Below are positions 41,701 through 52,309 of a DNA stretch of 64,000 bases, piece by piece. The translations under genes and the position numbers were made by a program. Origin of the DNA: Zygaena filipendulae (taxonomy: Eukaryota; Arthropoda; Insecta; Lepidoptera; Zygaenidae); the NCBI GenBank assembly GCA_907165275.2, contig OU015672.1, positions 1,656,501 to 1,720,500 on the forward strand, written 5' to 3'. The notes under the pieces are model-generated. The model was not told the origin of the DNA, made no database searches, and saw nothing but the letters and a program-made list of their open reading frames with translations. Position 1 is the stretch's first letter; every line of letters starts with the position of its first letter.

Positions 41701-44700
41701 CCTGGCGGCGTGTATGTCGCTGCATATGGCGTCGGTGTGCGCCAGCACGCGGTCCACGTACGCGAGCTGGTCGGCCGGCCGCGGCCGCTGGCAGCGCTGC
41801 GCCAGCTTCAGCAGCGCCAGCTGCAGGCTCAGCATGTCCTCGGGGGGCATGTCCGTGCGGCTCTGTACCGCACACACCGGACACGGAGCACCGCAGAGAA
41901 AACAACAAGACACAATATTTGAAATGAAATAACTTTATTATACACCCACAATAATGCGAAATAATAATACTAGTACATATTTATAAATATAAGGCTACAA
42001 TTGGCGACCTTATCACTAGTAAGTGATCTCTACCAGGCTACCCCTAAGTTAGAGGAGACAAACTGACTAATATATATTTTCTTGTTTGTTTAATATATTT
42101 ACAAAGAAAGAAACGAATGGCATTTATTTGAGAATCCAGACAACAAAATTTTTACAATCCTTACGACAGTGAGTTTGTTTGTAAAGCTTTCAAGCCTCAC
42201 CGGATTGGTTGGATCATCATGAAATTTGGCATACACGTTGTCAGGGGTACAGAGAAGGACATCATCATCTTTATTTGGCCGTTGACGCTTCCTCGCTGGT
42301 ACGCGACCGGCGACGGGGAACTAAGACGGGACTTTGGTGGGGGGGTATTAGGACTGTGATGGAATTACGGTGGAGCGGTGGGGGGACTACGGTGGATTGG
42401 TGGGGGACTGCGGTGGGATTACGGTGCACGGTGGAACGGTGGGGGAGGGGGGGCTGCGGTGGGGCGGTAGTGGAACTGGTGTGGGTTCGCGATGAGGCGG
42501 TAAGGGACTGTGTTAAAATTACGGTGGGACTGTGGTGGAGAAGTGGGGGGACTGCGATGGGAATACGTTGATACAGTAGTGGAGCGGTGGGGAAGACTGC
42601 GATGGGATTACGGTGGGACTGTGGCGAACTACGGTGGAGCGGTGGGGGAGACTGCAATGGGATTACGGGGGGACTGTGGCGAACTACGGTGGAGCGGTGG
42701 GGGGATTTCGGTGGGGCGGTAGTGGAACTGCTGTGGGATCGCGATAACGCGGGGGGGGACAGTGTTGGGAGTGCAGTGGCACAGCTGAGACGCGCACCTG
42801 CGTGATGGCGGCCACCTGGTCCGAGAACACCTCGAACAGCTGCACCTCCTGCTCGCCGCCGTCCTCGCTGGTCACGCTCAGGTTCACGTTGCCCTCGTTA
42901 CGCTGCAACAATCAAATAATAATCCTTACCAATATAAATACGAATGTGAGTTTGTATGTTTGTTACGCTTTCATGCCTTAACTACTCAACCGATCATCAC
43001 AATTTTTTTTATACGAGATGCCAGAGGTACGCAGTTACCCTGTGTAACTTTTATTTCGGAATTCCCGCGGGAACTTCGAAATTAGGGAGAGTGCAACTGC
43101 GGCGAAGACGTAGTCTGTTTATACCATACTAAAAGATAAGAATCCGTGTGTATTTTTCTGCAAATCTTCAGAACTACTGAACGGAATATTATTATCATGC
43201 GGTGTTCACAGGTAGAGTAAGCTTAGCTTGGAGCAACATAATAATGGGCTTAGCTTCATATAAATCGGATGCTGGCAATAAAGTTGTAACATAAAAGCGT
43301 TTCACGCAGGTGAAACCGCGGGGTCCGTGGTATTTTATTCGCATTCTATCTCCTTCTCATATTAGTTAATTTTTTTTTTAAATATCTATTTTATTTTGTA
43401 CGTTTTAATGGGGATATTTTCTATACTAATATTATAAAGAGGAAATATTTGATTTTTATTTGTTTGTTTCGATTCAACACAAAAACTACTGGACCGATTC
43501 CAAAAATTCTTTCATTATTAGAATGCTACATTATCCTTGAGCATACATAGGCTATATTGTAATCCGGAATTCCCGCGGGAACTCCGAAATCACCGCGGGG
43601 CACATATTGTGTTGTTTCACAAAACTCTAACAGATTCCCGCCCCACCTGGCTGTAGGCGGCGAGGCGGTTGATGAGGGCGGTGATGACGTTCTTGATGTT
43701 GACACCGGGCTGCAGCTCCGCGCACGACTTGAGGAACGGCTGCAGGTTCGCCAGGTGGAACTCGTCCGGGAACACCTGCGAATCGAACACGAGTACTGAA
43801 ATATGTGTCACTTTATTTTGCACTAGCTGTCCCGCGCAGTTTCAACCGCGGTAATTTCGCAGTTCCTGCAGAAATTCTGAGATACAAAGAGTACCCTACG
43901 TCACTCAGGATCACTGTAACATCCTATAAGTGAAAGAATTTTCAAAATCAAGCCTCAATGATGAAATTTTGCACATAAGTCTTCAGAGGTACAGAGACTA
44001 GGACATGAGTACTTTTTATCCCGGAATTCCCGCGGGAACCATAACACCATCATCACACATCTCGCCACCGTCAACACCGTTCGACACGGCAGCGGCCGAC
44101 GCGGCAGTCGGCACCTGTATGATGCACTCCATGAGGTACTCCTGGGCGATCGCGTCCCGGCAGCTGACCACCTGCTCCAGGATGCCGGGCAGCACCAGCC
44201 GCCGGTAGTGGTCCACGGTGACCGACTCCAGCTGCGACAGCCGCACCAGGTTCGTGCCCACCAGGATGCGCAGCTCGGAGCGCTCGCGCTCTCGGCGCTC
44301 CTTCTCCCTGCGCGATTCGCGGAACAAAAAGAAAACGGTCGTAAGACTGCATTTCACAAGTGAAAACTTGTAAGCTTCACATGCGCAGCAGGTAGCTTCG
44401 GGGTTCCCGCTGTAATCCCGGGTTACAATATAGCCTATGTTACTCTGGGATAATGTAGGATTGTAATGGAGAAAGAAGTTTTGAGATCGGTCTAGTAGTT
44501 TTTGAGTTGAATCATAACAAACAAACAAAAAATCAAATCTTTCCTCTTTATAATATTAAAATAGATATTTACACACACGCTGCACGCACAAACACACACA
44601 CACAAAAACACACACACACACATGTAGACGTGTGGTTTGGTATGGTTAAAATTATTTGATATTCCACACACCTGGAGTGCCCCTGGTGCTGCATCCGAAC

Positions 44701-47700
44701 CCACAGCTTGTTCATCTCGGCGAAGTTCATCAGGATGAAGTCGATGGCGTCGCGCGCCTGAAAGTATATACAATAATATGTATGTACATATAATGTATGA
44801 CTTGCTGTGTAACCAAATTTAAGGATTTCCGAGTTACCCCTGACAACGTAGGTATGCGAAATATCATTATGATCAGCTAAGTGCCAACCCACACGATACG
44901 GTGTGGCTCAAGTCAGGCGCCTGAGCGGCGACGCTGCGGTATATCTAATATATATAAATCACGTGTCACGTTGTTTGTCCGCGATGGACTCCGAAACTAC
45001 TGAACGGATTTTGATAAAACTTTGCAACCATTTATAATAATAACCATTTATTATAATAATTAAGTTACATCTCATTAAATGCCAACTAACATTAATTTAC
45101 TGAACGTCTCTGATTGCGGCGACTTAACTAAGTAATCATTAAAGTCGACTCTGAGTGCGGCCGTAAGTAGCCTTAGTAAAATAATGCGTAACAAACGAAC
45201 AAATAGAAAAACTTAGGTACATTTGCAGGCCCCGCTGGAAAGATTTGGATGAAATTGGATGGAAGATAGCTTATACCGTGATTAAACACATAGGCCACCC
45301 ATAATTTTGGAGTTCTCGACGCGGGTGAATACATGTGGAAATAACTAGATGTTTATATTTACCGTGCCTTCATTTTCGTTCTCCGCTTCGGCCGTGTCCG
45401 GGAGCACGTTCCTGGTGCACTGCAGCAGGTAGTTCCTCAGGAAGAGCCCGCGCAGTGGGTGCTGCACGCCGCGACACATCTCCACCAGATCCTGACCAAA
45501 TATCACACTTACAGTGAAAGCAGTACTATTACCTACTACGTAAAACAACAACACTCTCCGTGCCTCCCCGCTCCCCGCCACGACGTAGTGGCGAGTCTAG
45601 AGGTGATAGCGGTGTGGGTTCTCGCTGCTGTGTGTCGGACAATATTTCAATATCACAATATCAATACTTGCATTTGGAACTTTCCCCCTTCCTACACCTA
45701 CAACCCTCGCACACCCTATATGTGTGCACACAAACCAGCCGCCCGCCTGCAGTTAAGTAGAGTTGCATCAGTTTGTGTTTATTGAGTGTAGTGGGTTTAG
45801 TAAAGGTCAAACCCGTGCATCAATACAGCCCATAGTTTTAGAGCTGGTAAGGAATAAGCGGTAAAGTACCTATTTATATTGAACCTTATTTTATACTTAG
45901 AATGGGCAAAGCTTTTTAGATGTAGGTATGTCTGTATTGAATTGAATTGAAAAAACTTTATTTGACGCAACACAAAATTCCAACACATGTATACAATTAT
46001 ACAGTAACAAGTATTGAGGGTTGGCCTGAATATTATCTGTATAATATATTAAGTGATCATTTATTTATCAACTCAAATAATAATACATACCTTTAACAAA
46101 TCTCTCCTGAGGTTGGTATTTGTTTTAATGTAAACTAAGCCAACGGTAATAAGCAGATACAGCCGAGGCACGATGTTGCCAGCATACTGAACCAGTTCAT
46201 ACAAGTCTGCAACTTTCCGTCCTTTTTGAAACTCTTCAAGTATATATAGCTCTAAGTGACGAAGTTCATCTGTTATAGCCATGTCTGATTTTGGGAGTTA
46301 AGAATTTTTCCATAAGGAAAATGGTTAAAAACATATCATTTCTTCACAATATCCTTCTATCCTTCTCCCAAGAACTGTCCTGCGGACTACTGTAGTCTGC
46401 AGGAATTTTCATAGGTAAAATGTCCTGTGGACTACAGTAGTCCACAGACTTTGTGGCGAATTTGTCTCCAGCCAATAAAAATACAGTGCTGCCAACCTAA
46501 ATGGATTGCCTTAGAAAAAAAACAAAGTCACCACAGAGTCTGTTAGACAGTTCATGGGTTAATAGATCCAATAGATAACCTCTCTAGTTTTGAAAAATGC
46601 TATATTTTAACTAAGCATAAATGATAAAAGTTCCCTGTCTACATTAAGGTGCGGAAAAAATTTAAACAAAGTTGTTAGAGGTTTTTTTTTATTTGGACTA
46701 CTTTTCATGACAAGTTTGCAATATTTGCAGCAAAATAAAAATCTTTATTTAAAAAAGGATACATAGCTCATAATAGCTTTTCGGAGACAGCAACGAAGTC
46801 CTCAGTTCACCAAGCATTGTGGATGCATGCTTCAGTGCATCCATTAGCTTTGATTTGTCCAAGCATCTCTTCATTTGAAATGCCTTCAGTGGGGAATTTA
46901 AAACCAATTAGTTATACTAAGCAGTAAAAGATAGTTAAAACTTGATAAATAATACTTACTTTTAACTTTTACTTTTCACAAAAATATTGTGTTCAATAAA
47001 AAACAACATACAAATTACATAATAAATGCTGGTGAAACCACAGGAAACAACGAGTAACACTATAAACTTTTGATTTCAGTCCATTCTATATGCTGGACAC
47101 TGATTCACTATTACCAATTATATTCATTACTAATTCAACAATTCACAAACATTTGCTCTTTATAATAATAGTATAGATGTATTATTCTAAAGTGGAACTT
47201 CTTTGGGCATGGGGTAAAAACAATTTTAGTGACAATGGTCACAGAGATTCAGATCCTAGATGTTTCAGAAATATTATCAAGTCACACATGATTTAAATGT
47301 TTTTTATTTTTATTTTAGACTAGTTGTGCCCTGCGGTTTCACCCATGTTAATTTCAGAGTTGCCATGGGAATTCTGGGATAAAAAGTACCATATGTGTTA
47401 ATCTGATGTATAAGCTATATTATTGTAAAGTTTCATTCAAATCCATCCAGTAGTGTTTGCGTGAAAGAGTAACAAACATCCATCCATCCATCCTTACATC
47501 CATACATACTTACAAACTTTCGCATTTATAATATTAGTAGGAAACCAGACTTTCACTTAGACTTTGTGTGATGAACACAGGGTTCCACTTTCCAGTCTGG
47601 GTGTGTTTATATATCTGTAGTATAATATACATAGTAACTAATTCTATGTAGTATATTATACCACATTTGCTTGGTTTCCACAACACAAGCTAATATAATA

Positions 47701-48077
47701 GCTCACTGTGGGATCAAGTAGATCTGTGTTGAAGTGGATTATTATTATTTACTACAAAACATAATATTAGTTTTATCTCAGTTGTCTGGTACTCTTAGTA
47801 CAAGTTTTTCTCAGTTTGAGACTCCAAGCATTATTACTAATATAATCAATTAAGATAACGAGCCGTATGATAATTTTACGCCTCTCGAGGCGTCACACGC
47901 GATCCTATTAAAGTATACTCCCTTCTTTAACTATGATTTGTTGTTCATACCATAACGTGAATGAATAATTAAACTAATAAAATGCAGTAGCAATGTATGT
48001 ACCTGAACTTTGACAATATTCAAGGCTTCATCAAGAAGAGTCTCCTGCTCCTCCACTGGGGACGCCTGGTTCGTCAT
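35729..48077 (-). CDS. VPS35: VPS35 retromer core subunit, 17 coding exons
   Basis: Alpha-solenoid scaffold of the endosomal retromer, binding VPS26 near its N-terminus and VPS29 near its C-terminus to recycle cargo from endosomes. Exons in gene order: 48077-48003, 46883-46763, 46284-46091, 45491-45363, 44757-44672, 44307-44115, 43775-43647, 42902-42798, 41862-41702, 40954-40735, 39940-39831, 39174-39006, 38237-38140, 37806-37628, 36999-36866, 36418-36245, 35887-35729. Phases match throughout; 2436 nt, 811 aa plus TAG (human 796). Recognised blocks: [36 protein letters not shown], the VPS26-binding PRLYLL motif near residue 105, [92 protein letters not shown] (around the human Asp620 site), [18 protein letters not shown] possible acceptor (TGCAG before GCGCAAATG) just upstream of the ATG suggests a further 5' exon. 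Introns are heavily invaded by HLEs and minisatellites. Confidence 0.97.
35985..36176 (+). repeat. Helitron-like element in the last VPS35 intron
   Basis: ATAAATGCGAAAGTGAG head and GCGGGTAAAACTGC end; about 70 bases from the donor of the exon at 36245. Confidence 0.6.
36450..36840 (+). repeat. AACTTGTAAAATACGAATATG minisatellite (about 21-23 bp unit)
   Basis: Roughly 15 imperfect tandem units of AACTTGTAAAATACGAATAT fill 36450-36640 and 36730-36840, between the VPS35 exons at 36245 and 36866. Confidence 0.75.
37030..37612 (+). repeat. SINE and HLE in VPS35 intron
   Basis: 37040-37085 is an (ATC/ATA)-rich run; 37127-37265 is a diverged SINE of the 63.7 kb family (GGTGGGGGTGGACTT); 37455-37612 is an HLE head ending at an AAAACCGCATG relic, 15 bases from the donor of the exon at 37628. 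Confidence 0.55.
38471..38514. repeat. Perfect 17-bp hairpin in VPS35 intron
   Basis: GCCAGCTGTGCTCGCTG and its exact complement separated by a 10-base loop. The surrounding 38275-38540 is a non-coding, repeat-like segment. Confidence 0.7.
38640..38990. repeat. GCGGAT hexamer runs
   Basis: GGATGCGGATGCGGATG at about 38654 and again, in both orientations, at 38863-38980, suggesting a short element with inverted hexamer arrays. It ends about 16 bp from the donor of the exon at 39006. Confidence 0.5.
39219..40110. repeat. HLE fragments flanking VPS35 exon 39831-39940
   Basis: Reversed HLE scrap at 39219-39285 and truncated forward HLE at 40000-40110. 39290-39825 is AT-rich with no feature seen; 40110-40730 likewise. 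Confidence 0.45.
41110..41682. repeat. Three Helitron-like elements in VPS35 intron
   Basis: 41110-41235 and 41324-41462 reversed, 41500-41682 forward ending CCGCGGGGGTCAGCTA. The last stops 20 bases from the donor of the exon at 41702. Confidence 0.65.
42152..42790 (+). repeat. HLE head and G-rich minisatellite
   Basis: 42152-42265 is an HLE head. 42320-42770 is a variable tandem array of GGTGGAGCGGTGGGGGACT-type units with many G runs. It ends just before the exon at 42798. Confidence 0.7.
42921..43612 (+). repeat. Helitron-like elements between VPS35 exons
   Basis: 42921-43116 starts 18 bases beyond the acceptor of the exon at 42902; 43130-43322 is another subfamily; 43424-43612 ends CACCGCGGGGCACA, 35 bases from the donor at 43646. 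Confidence 0.6.
43823..44630. repeat. HLEs and a CA microsatellite
   Basis: Reversed HLE 43823-43965, HLE piece 43966-44038, reversed HLE 44395-44563, and a (CA)n run at 44573-44625 in VPS35 introns. Confidence 0.6.
44940..45352 (+). repeat. HLE pieces around a partial palindromic MITE (copy 7)
   Basis: HLE head 44940-45045 (ATCACGTGTCACGTTG subfamily), the right half of a CCGCCGCACTC MITE at 45056-45165 with an internal gap, then an HLE at 45179-45352 ending 10 bases from the VPS35 donor at 45362. Confidence 0.6.
47322..47765. repeat. Reversed HLE followed by a SINE
   Basis: 47322-47540 reversed HLE (GTTGTGCCCTGCGGTTTCAC start); 47550-47765 matches the SINE body at 63795-64000 (GATGAACACAGGGTTCCA, GGGATCAAGTAGATCTGTG). 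Confidence 0.65.
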
Positions 48078-48572
48078 TTGCGCCTGCACATCAAGAATGA
48101 ACATCAGATAACATTATTATGCCAATAAACCAAACTTCATATATGATTAAATTGCGATAAATTAAATGAAGACTGACATCGCACCAAGTGTACAAAAACG
48201 GATTGTCTTGCCCTTCCATTGTGAACTGGTATGGGCGCAAAATTTTTACTACCAACCACTTTTATCAACCCACCTGCAGTTTGTTTGTAAAAATGATAAT
48301 TTCAAGGGTAAGTTAAATCCGTTCCAATGCGAAACTTCTCGGATAGTTTTTACTTTTTTTTCTTTGTAAGTTTTTTTTTTACCAGATTTCTGGAATATAT
48401 CGATTTTTCTGGTTTCGATTAAAAACTTTCAAGTTTCAACATCTGAATCGATACTAATCATACATAGCGTAGCGTTCTTCATGTAACTTTAGGATCACAA
48501 ACTACTTAGAGATTGCAGAATGAATGTTAGTATTAGTTTTTCGTTTAGCAAATTAATTTTCGTAGTTATGGT

Positions 48573-48789
48573 TGATAGAAGGGATTGGACTCCCAAATGA
48601 TACACATATATATACCTCTTATACAGTTATGTATTTCTCAATAATAACTTGAAATCATTACATTATAATGCTAAAGCCTCTGCTTAGGTGACATACATTT
48701 TTCACATCAAAATGACACACATTCATTATTCAAATATCCGTCATCAATCATACCAGCCAGTCTGTCACAATTGTACCTCTTCTCTAACA
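48573..48789 (-). repeat. copia 3' LTR
   Basis: 217 bp copy of the LTR, preceded in element orientation by the purine tract at 48790-48798. Confidence 0.95.
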
Positions 48790-48800
48790 CTCCTCCTCAA
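48790..48800 (-). promoter_or_regulatory. copia polypurine tract
   Basis: Minus strand TTGAGGAGGAG directly precedes the 3' LTR; this is the usual site of plus-strand priming. Confidence 0.7.
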
Positions 48801-48916
48801 TTGTTTCCATCAGACTTGCTATCCAGATCCAATTCCCTCAGTTCCATTCACTCACTAACGAACAATCTTCAACATACACCCATCTCTCTACGGCAAAAAC
48901 TCATGCTTCTCTTTCA

Positions 48917-49110
48917 TTACGCTTTAGTTAAAACGTCAGCAACCATTTGCTTCGTTTCTAAACATTTCAGCATGATTTCTCCATTTTCTAAGGTCTCTCT
49001 TATAAAATGGTAGCGCACATCAACATGCTTTGTATTTCTGTTTTGCACTGGGTTCTGCGCGATTGCCATTGCAGATTGACTGTCCGTATGGAATGCCTTT
49101 TCTCTGGCTA
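48917..49110 (-). pseudogene. Residual RNase H tail of copia pol
   Basis: In another frame from the main polyprotein, this segment reads HTDSQSAMAIAQNPV, TKHVDVRYHFIRE and QMVADVLTKA, then TAA at 48917-48919. This is the C-terminal end of a copia pol. The region between it and the reverse-transcriptase start is missing, and a 45-bp direct repeat sits at the junction. Confidence 0.85.
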
Positions 49111-51839
49111 AAGCCTTGCACTGCCATTGCAGATTGACTGTCCGTATGGAATGCCTTTTCTCTGGCCTTGCCTTTTCTTTGGGTAAAGTCTCGTGCAGCC
49201 AATCGAGCCTTGTAACGAGTTTTATTCCCCGCCTCCTTTTTGATTCGAAATAACCATTTTGAATCAACAATGTTGCTCGCTTGGTCTGGCTTTACTAAAA
49301 TCCAGGTTTCATTTTTCTTCAGGACATTGACCTCCTCCTGAATTGCATCTCTCCATTGTTGGGCGTCTTTTCTTGAAAGTGCCTCTTGCACTGTGAGTGG
49401 ATCATCCTGTTCCAATAATGCTTGATAAGTGATAAAGTCAGGTAGCTGAACAGGTTTTCTCTGGCGAAGTGGGTATCTTCTTTCATCCACTACAGGTTCA
49501 GTTTGTGTTTCTCTATTCTTGTCAGCTGTTCTCTCTTCAAACAATGTCCACTCTTCTCCTTCGTCTTCAGGTTTTTCTGTACTTGCATCAACATAATCTC
49601 TATTATTTGATTGCAGTATCTCTTCCTGAATAATCTCTTCTTGCTTTGGTTCATCGTTTTCTAAATTAATTGTTACTTGGTCTTTTTTCTCTTCAGTCTC
49701 AGTAACTCTGTGATACATTTTGTTCTCAAAAAATATCACATCACGTGCTCTGTGAAGTTCTCCATTTTCAGGATCAATCAGCCTATATCCTTTCGATTCT
49801 TCACAGTAACCCACAAAGATAAGTTCTTTACTTTTAGGATCCCATTTGGTTCGCTTTTGATCGGGAATGTGCACATATGCTTTACATCCGAACACCTTAA
49901 GATTTCTTAGGTCTGCTTTACGACCAGTCCATGCCTCTTCTGGCGTCATCTCTTTTACTGCTAGAGTGGGGCTCCTGTTTTTCAAGTAAACTGCAGTATT
50001 AGCCGCTTCTGCCCAGAAACGGGTAGGAAGACCCGCATCCTGCAGCATAGCTCGTGCTTTCTCAGCGATGGTACGATTTGCACGCTCAGCAACACCGTTT
50101 TGCTCAGGTGTGTATGCAATCGTAAGTTGGTGCTGAATACCATGTTCAATCAGGAATTCATCGACTCTCTTGTTAACGTATTCGCCGCCGTTGTCAGTCC
50201 TCAATACTTTAAGTTTCTTTCCCGTTTGAGTCTCGGCAAAACTTTTAAACTGCTTTATTCTCTCAAAGGCTTCACTTTTTGCTTTGAGAAAATATATAAA
50301 GGTCTTTCGCGAATAGTCATCGATGAATGTGATATAATACCTATGACCTCCCATAGACATCTCACTCATTGGTCCACTAATGTCAGAGTGTACCAACTCT
50401 AAGAGCTCTCTAGCCCTTGTGGCCTTGTTGCGTTCAAATGGTTGCCTAGTTTGCTTGCCCAACAAGCAGGCTACGCAATCCAGTTTGCAATTAATAGCAT
50501 TTGGAAAACTCACCCCTATAGCCAGCTTGTCTCTTAATAAAGTGAGGTTACGTACACCCAAGTGTGCCATCCTTTTATGCCATAGCTCCATCTCGTTGCT
50601 CACTGTGGACGCTAATGCAGTTGCCTGTGAAGAACATTTTATTTTATAAACGCCTTTATCAAGCACCCCTGTAACACATGGTTGGCCTTTAACGGAACAC
50701 TCACTTTCATTAAAAATCTCGCAACCCTTTTTAGAAAAAACAACAATCTTGTCCTTATCATTGACAATACAACTTACACTCAACAAGTTTGAAGACAGAT
50801 CTGGTACATGCATCACGTTACTTACAAAAATGTTTGGAGACTCATTCTCTACAGTACCAAAACCTTCACCGTACACCTTACCTCCATTCGCGCAACACAC
50901 TTCTACTTTGCTATCTACTTTTACAAAGTTTTTCATCCAGTCTCTCCTGAAGCTCATATGTGCTGACGCTCCAGAGTCAAGAATCCACTCGTTCTGTTGA
51001 TTCGCCGCCATAAGTGCCGTCGCCATTTGACTCGTCTTTGGCTGGCATGGATTATTTGGACAGTCACACGCCTTATGCGGTCCCTCGCAGATGAAACACT
51101 TCAAAGTCTTCTTTTGTTTGTTCCTCTGAACAAATTTTCTTGGAGGTTTAGCTGTAGTAAGTGCTGAACTCGGTCCTGGAACACTTGGACTTGCACAAGC
51201 TCTAGTGTCATTGAGTTGAAGTAGCTTTGTCTTTATATAGTCAGTTGTTAACGTTATGTTGGTATTCTCCAATGCCAACCTCATGGGTGTATACTCTTCG
51301 GGTAATCCTTGTAGCATTAGCGCTGCTAGTAACTCGTCATCTATCTCTTTTCCTAGATCTGAGAGTTGATTAGCTACCCGCATTATCTCTGTTACATATT
51401 CAGTTATTGAATGAAACATACTTAACTTCAGGCTCACCAGCTTCGACAACAGTCTGCATCTATTATTGATGCCTTTGTCCTCATAAGCAATCTTTAAGTT
51501 CTTCCAGGTTTCGTACGCGGTCGTTGCTTTACGAACATGTACCTTGCACTCGTTGTCAATTAGCAGGCAGATTTTCGTGCGTGCCTTTTGATCACCTCGC
51601 TTAGCAGCCGCATCCTCAGCAGCAGGAGTACTCTCAACATACTTCCACAGATCATCATGGACTAATATGCATTCAACATCGAACTTCCAGCTATCAAAAT
51701 TACTGCTCCCGTGCAGTTTCTCTATTGAAGGAAGTCCCGTCGTCGTTGACATCGTCGTACTCTTTTCAATAATTGGTACACTCGTCGTAACAACTGGTGG
51801 TAGCTCACCACTATCGCTATCGCTGTTTTGCGCCATCAA
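49020..51839 (-). CDS. Truncated copia gag-pol polyprotein
   Basis: A 939-residue open frame from ATG at 51839. The first 240 residues are copia Gag. A zinc knuckle follows near residue 248 (C-x2-C-x3-H-x4-C, one residue shorter than the usual spacing). The aspartic protease motif DSGA is near 288-291. The integrase has its HHCC finger at about 421-458 and catalytic Asp/Asp/Glu at HSDISG (about 486), RTDNGG (about 549) and NGVAER (about 586). The reverse transcriptase starts near 830 (WRDAIQEEV, SKWLFRIKKE) but stops shortly after KARLAARDFTQRKG. The frame then runs into a duplicated RNase H-tail segment out of frame and ends. The polymerase active site is absent. Product inferred: Gag, protease and integrase only. 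Confidence 0.93.
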   Translation of the reverse strand: MMAQNSDSDSGELPPVVTTSVPIIEKSTTMSTTTGLPSIEKLHGSSNFDSWKFDVECILVHDDLWKYVESTPAAEDAAAKRGDQKARTKICLLIDNECKVHVRKATTAYETWKNLKIAYEDKGINNRCRLLSKLVSLKLSMFHSITEYVTEIMRVANQLSDLGKEIDDELLAALMLQGLPEEYTPMRLALENTNITLTTDYIKTKLLQLNDTRACASPSVPGPSSALTTAKPPRKFVQRNKQKKTLKCFICEGPHKACDCPNNPCQPKTSQMATALMAANQQNEWILDSGASAHMSFRRDWMKNFVKVDSKVEVCCANGGKVYGEGFGTVENESPNIFVSNVMHVPDLSSNLLSVSCIVNDKDKIVVFSKKGCEIFNESECSVKGQPCVTGVLDKGVYKIKCSSQATALASTVSNEMELWHKRMAHLGVRNLTLLRDKLAIGVSFPNAINCKLDCVACLLGKQTRQPFERNKATRARELLELVHSDISGPMSEMSMGGHRYYITFIDDYSRKTFIYFLKAKSEAFERIKQFKSFAETQTGKKLKVLRTDNGGEYVNKRVDEFLIEHGIQHQLTIAYTPEQNGVAERANRTIAEKARAMLQDAGLPTRFWAEAANTAVYLKNRSPTLAVKEMTPEEAWTGRKADLRNLKVFGCKAYVHIPDQKRTKWDPKSKELIFVGYCEESKGYRLIDPENGELHRARDVIFFENKMYHRVTETEEKKDQVTINLENDEPKQEEIIQEEILQSNNRDYVDASTEKPEDEGEEWTLFEERTADKNRETQTEPVVDERRYPLRQRKPVQLPDFITYQALLEQDDPLTVQEALSRKDAQQWRDAIQEEVNVLKKNETWILVKPDQASNIVDSKWLFRIKKEAGNKTRYKARLAARDFTQRKGKAREKAFHTDSQSAMAVQGFSQRKGIPYGQSICNGNRAEPSAKQKYKAC

Positions 51840-51936
51840 TTAGCATTATTTGCACACTCTAGTGCTCCTTTATTGTATAGATATGTGCTTACCGTAACTG
51901 CAGAATACGTGTGGTTCACTTATGCAAAGTTTTCTT

Positions 51937-51951
51937 GCTGGGCCCATAACC
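51937..51951 (-). promoter_or_regulatory. copia primer-binding site for half tRNA-iMet
   Basis: Directly inside the 5' LTR the minus strand reads GGTTATGGGCCCAGC. The plus strand GCTGGGCCCATAACC matches the anticodon-stem and loop region of initiator tRNA-Met (CAU anticodon). Copia elements are known to prime from an internally cleaved initiator tRNA, which fits this site. Confidence 0.85.
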
Positions 51952-52168
51952 TGATAGAAGGGATTGGACTCCCAAATGATACACATATATATACCTCTTA
52001 TACAGTTATGTATTTCTCAATAATAACTTGAAATCATTACATTATAATGCTAAAGCCTCTGCTTAGGTGACATACATTTTTCACATCAAAATGACACACA
52101 TTCATTATTCAAATATCCGTCATCAATCATACCAGCCAGTCTGTCACAATTGTACCTCTTCTCTAACA
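51952..52168 (-). repeat. copia 5' LTR
   Basis: 217 bp, TG...CA ends in element orientation, same as the copy at 48573-48789 base for base as far as I can read. Confidence 0.95.
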
Positions 52169-52305
52169 ATGGTGTGTAAATGGACGCCAATATTATTATT
52201 AACCCATAAAATTAAGTTATTGATACAGAAAGCTTTATTGAGAGTTATAGAACGTTTTTTAATTATGACGTGTTTACCAACAAAATGTTAACACACCATC
52301 GCATA
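52169..52305 (+). repeat. Relic related to the GGAC MITE family
   Basis: ATGGTGTGT at 52169 and inverted ACACACCAT at 52291; the inside (ATTAAGTTATTGAT, GCTTTATTGAGAGTTATAGA) matches the MITE at 35427. The copia element inserted exactly at its left edge. Confidence 0.5.
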
Positions 52306-52309
52306 TCCA

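Larger units (their letters stand above)
48573..52168 (-). mobile_element. Ty1/copia LTR retrotransposon, RT-deleted
   Basis: A 3596-bp element on the minus strand. Its 217-bp LTRs (52168-51952 as 5' LTR, 48789-48573 as 3' LTR) begin TGTTAGAG and end CTATCA, and look identical by eye. It is flanked by a perfect 5-bp target duplication ATGGT at 48568-48572 and 52169-52173. A primer-binding site and a polypurine tract lie in the expected places. The internal region encodes gag, protease and integrase but lacks most of the reverse transcriptase and RNase H, so it cannot move by itself. The matching LTRs mean a young insertion. It has the same orientation as VPS35 and may lie in that gene's first intron. 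Confidence 0.95.

Noticed and set aside
42271..42657. 128-codon Pro/Ser/His-rich minus frame
   Set aside because: Translation of the G-rich minisatellite; no stops because of its composition.
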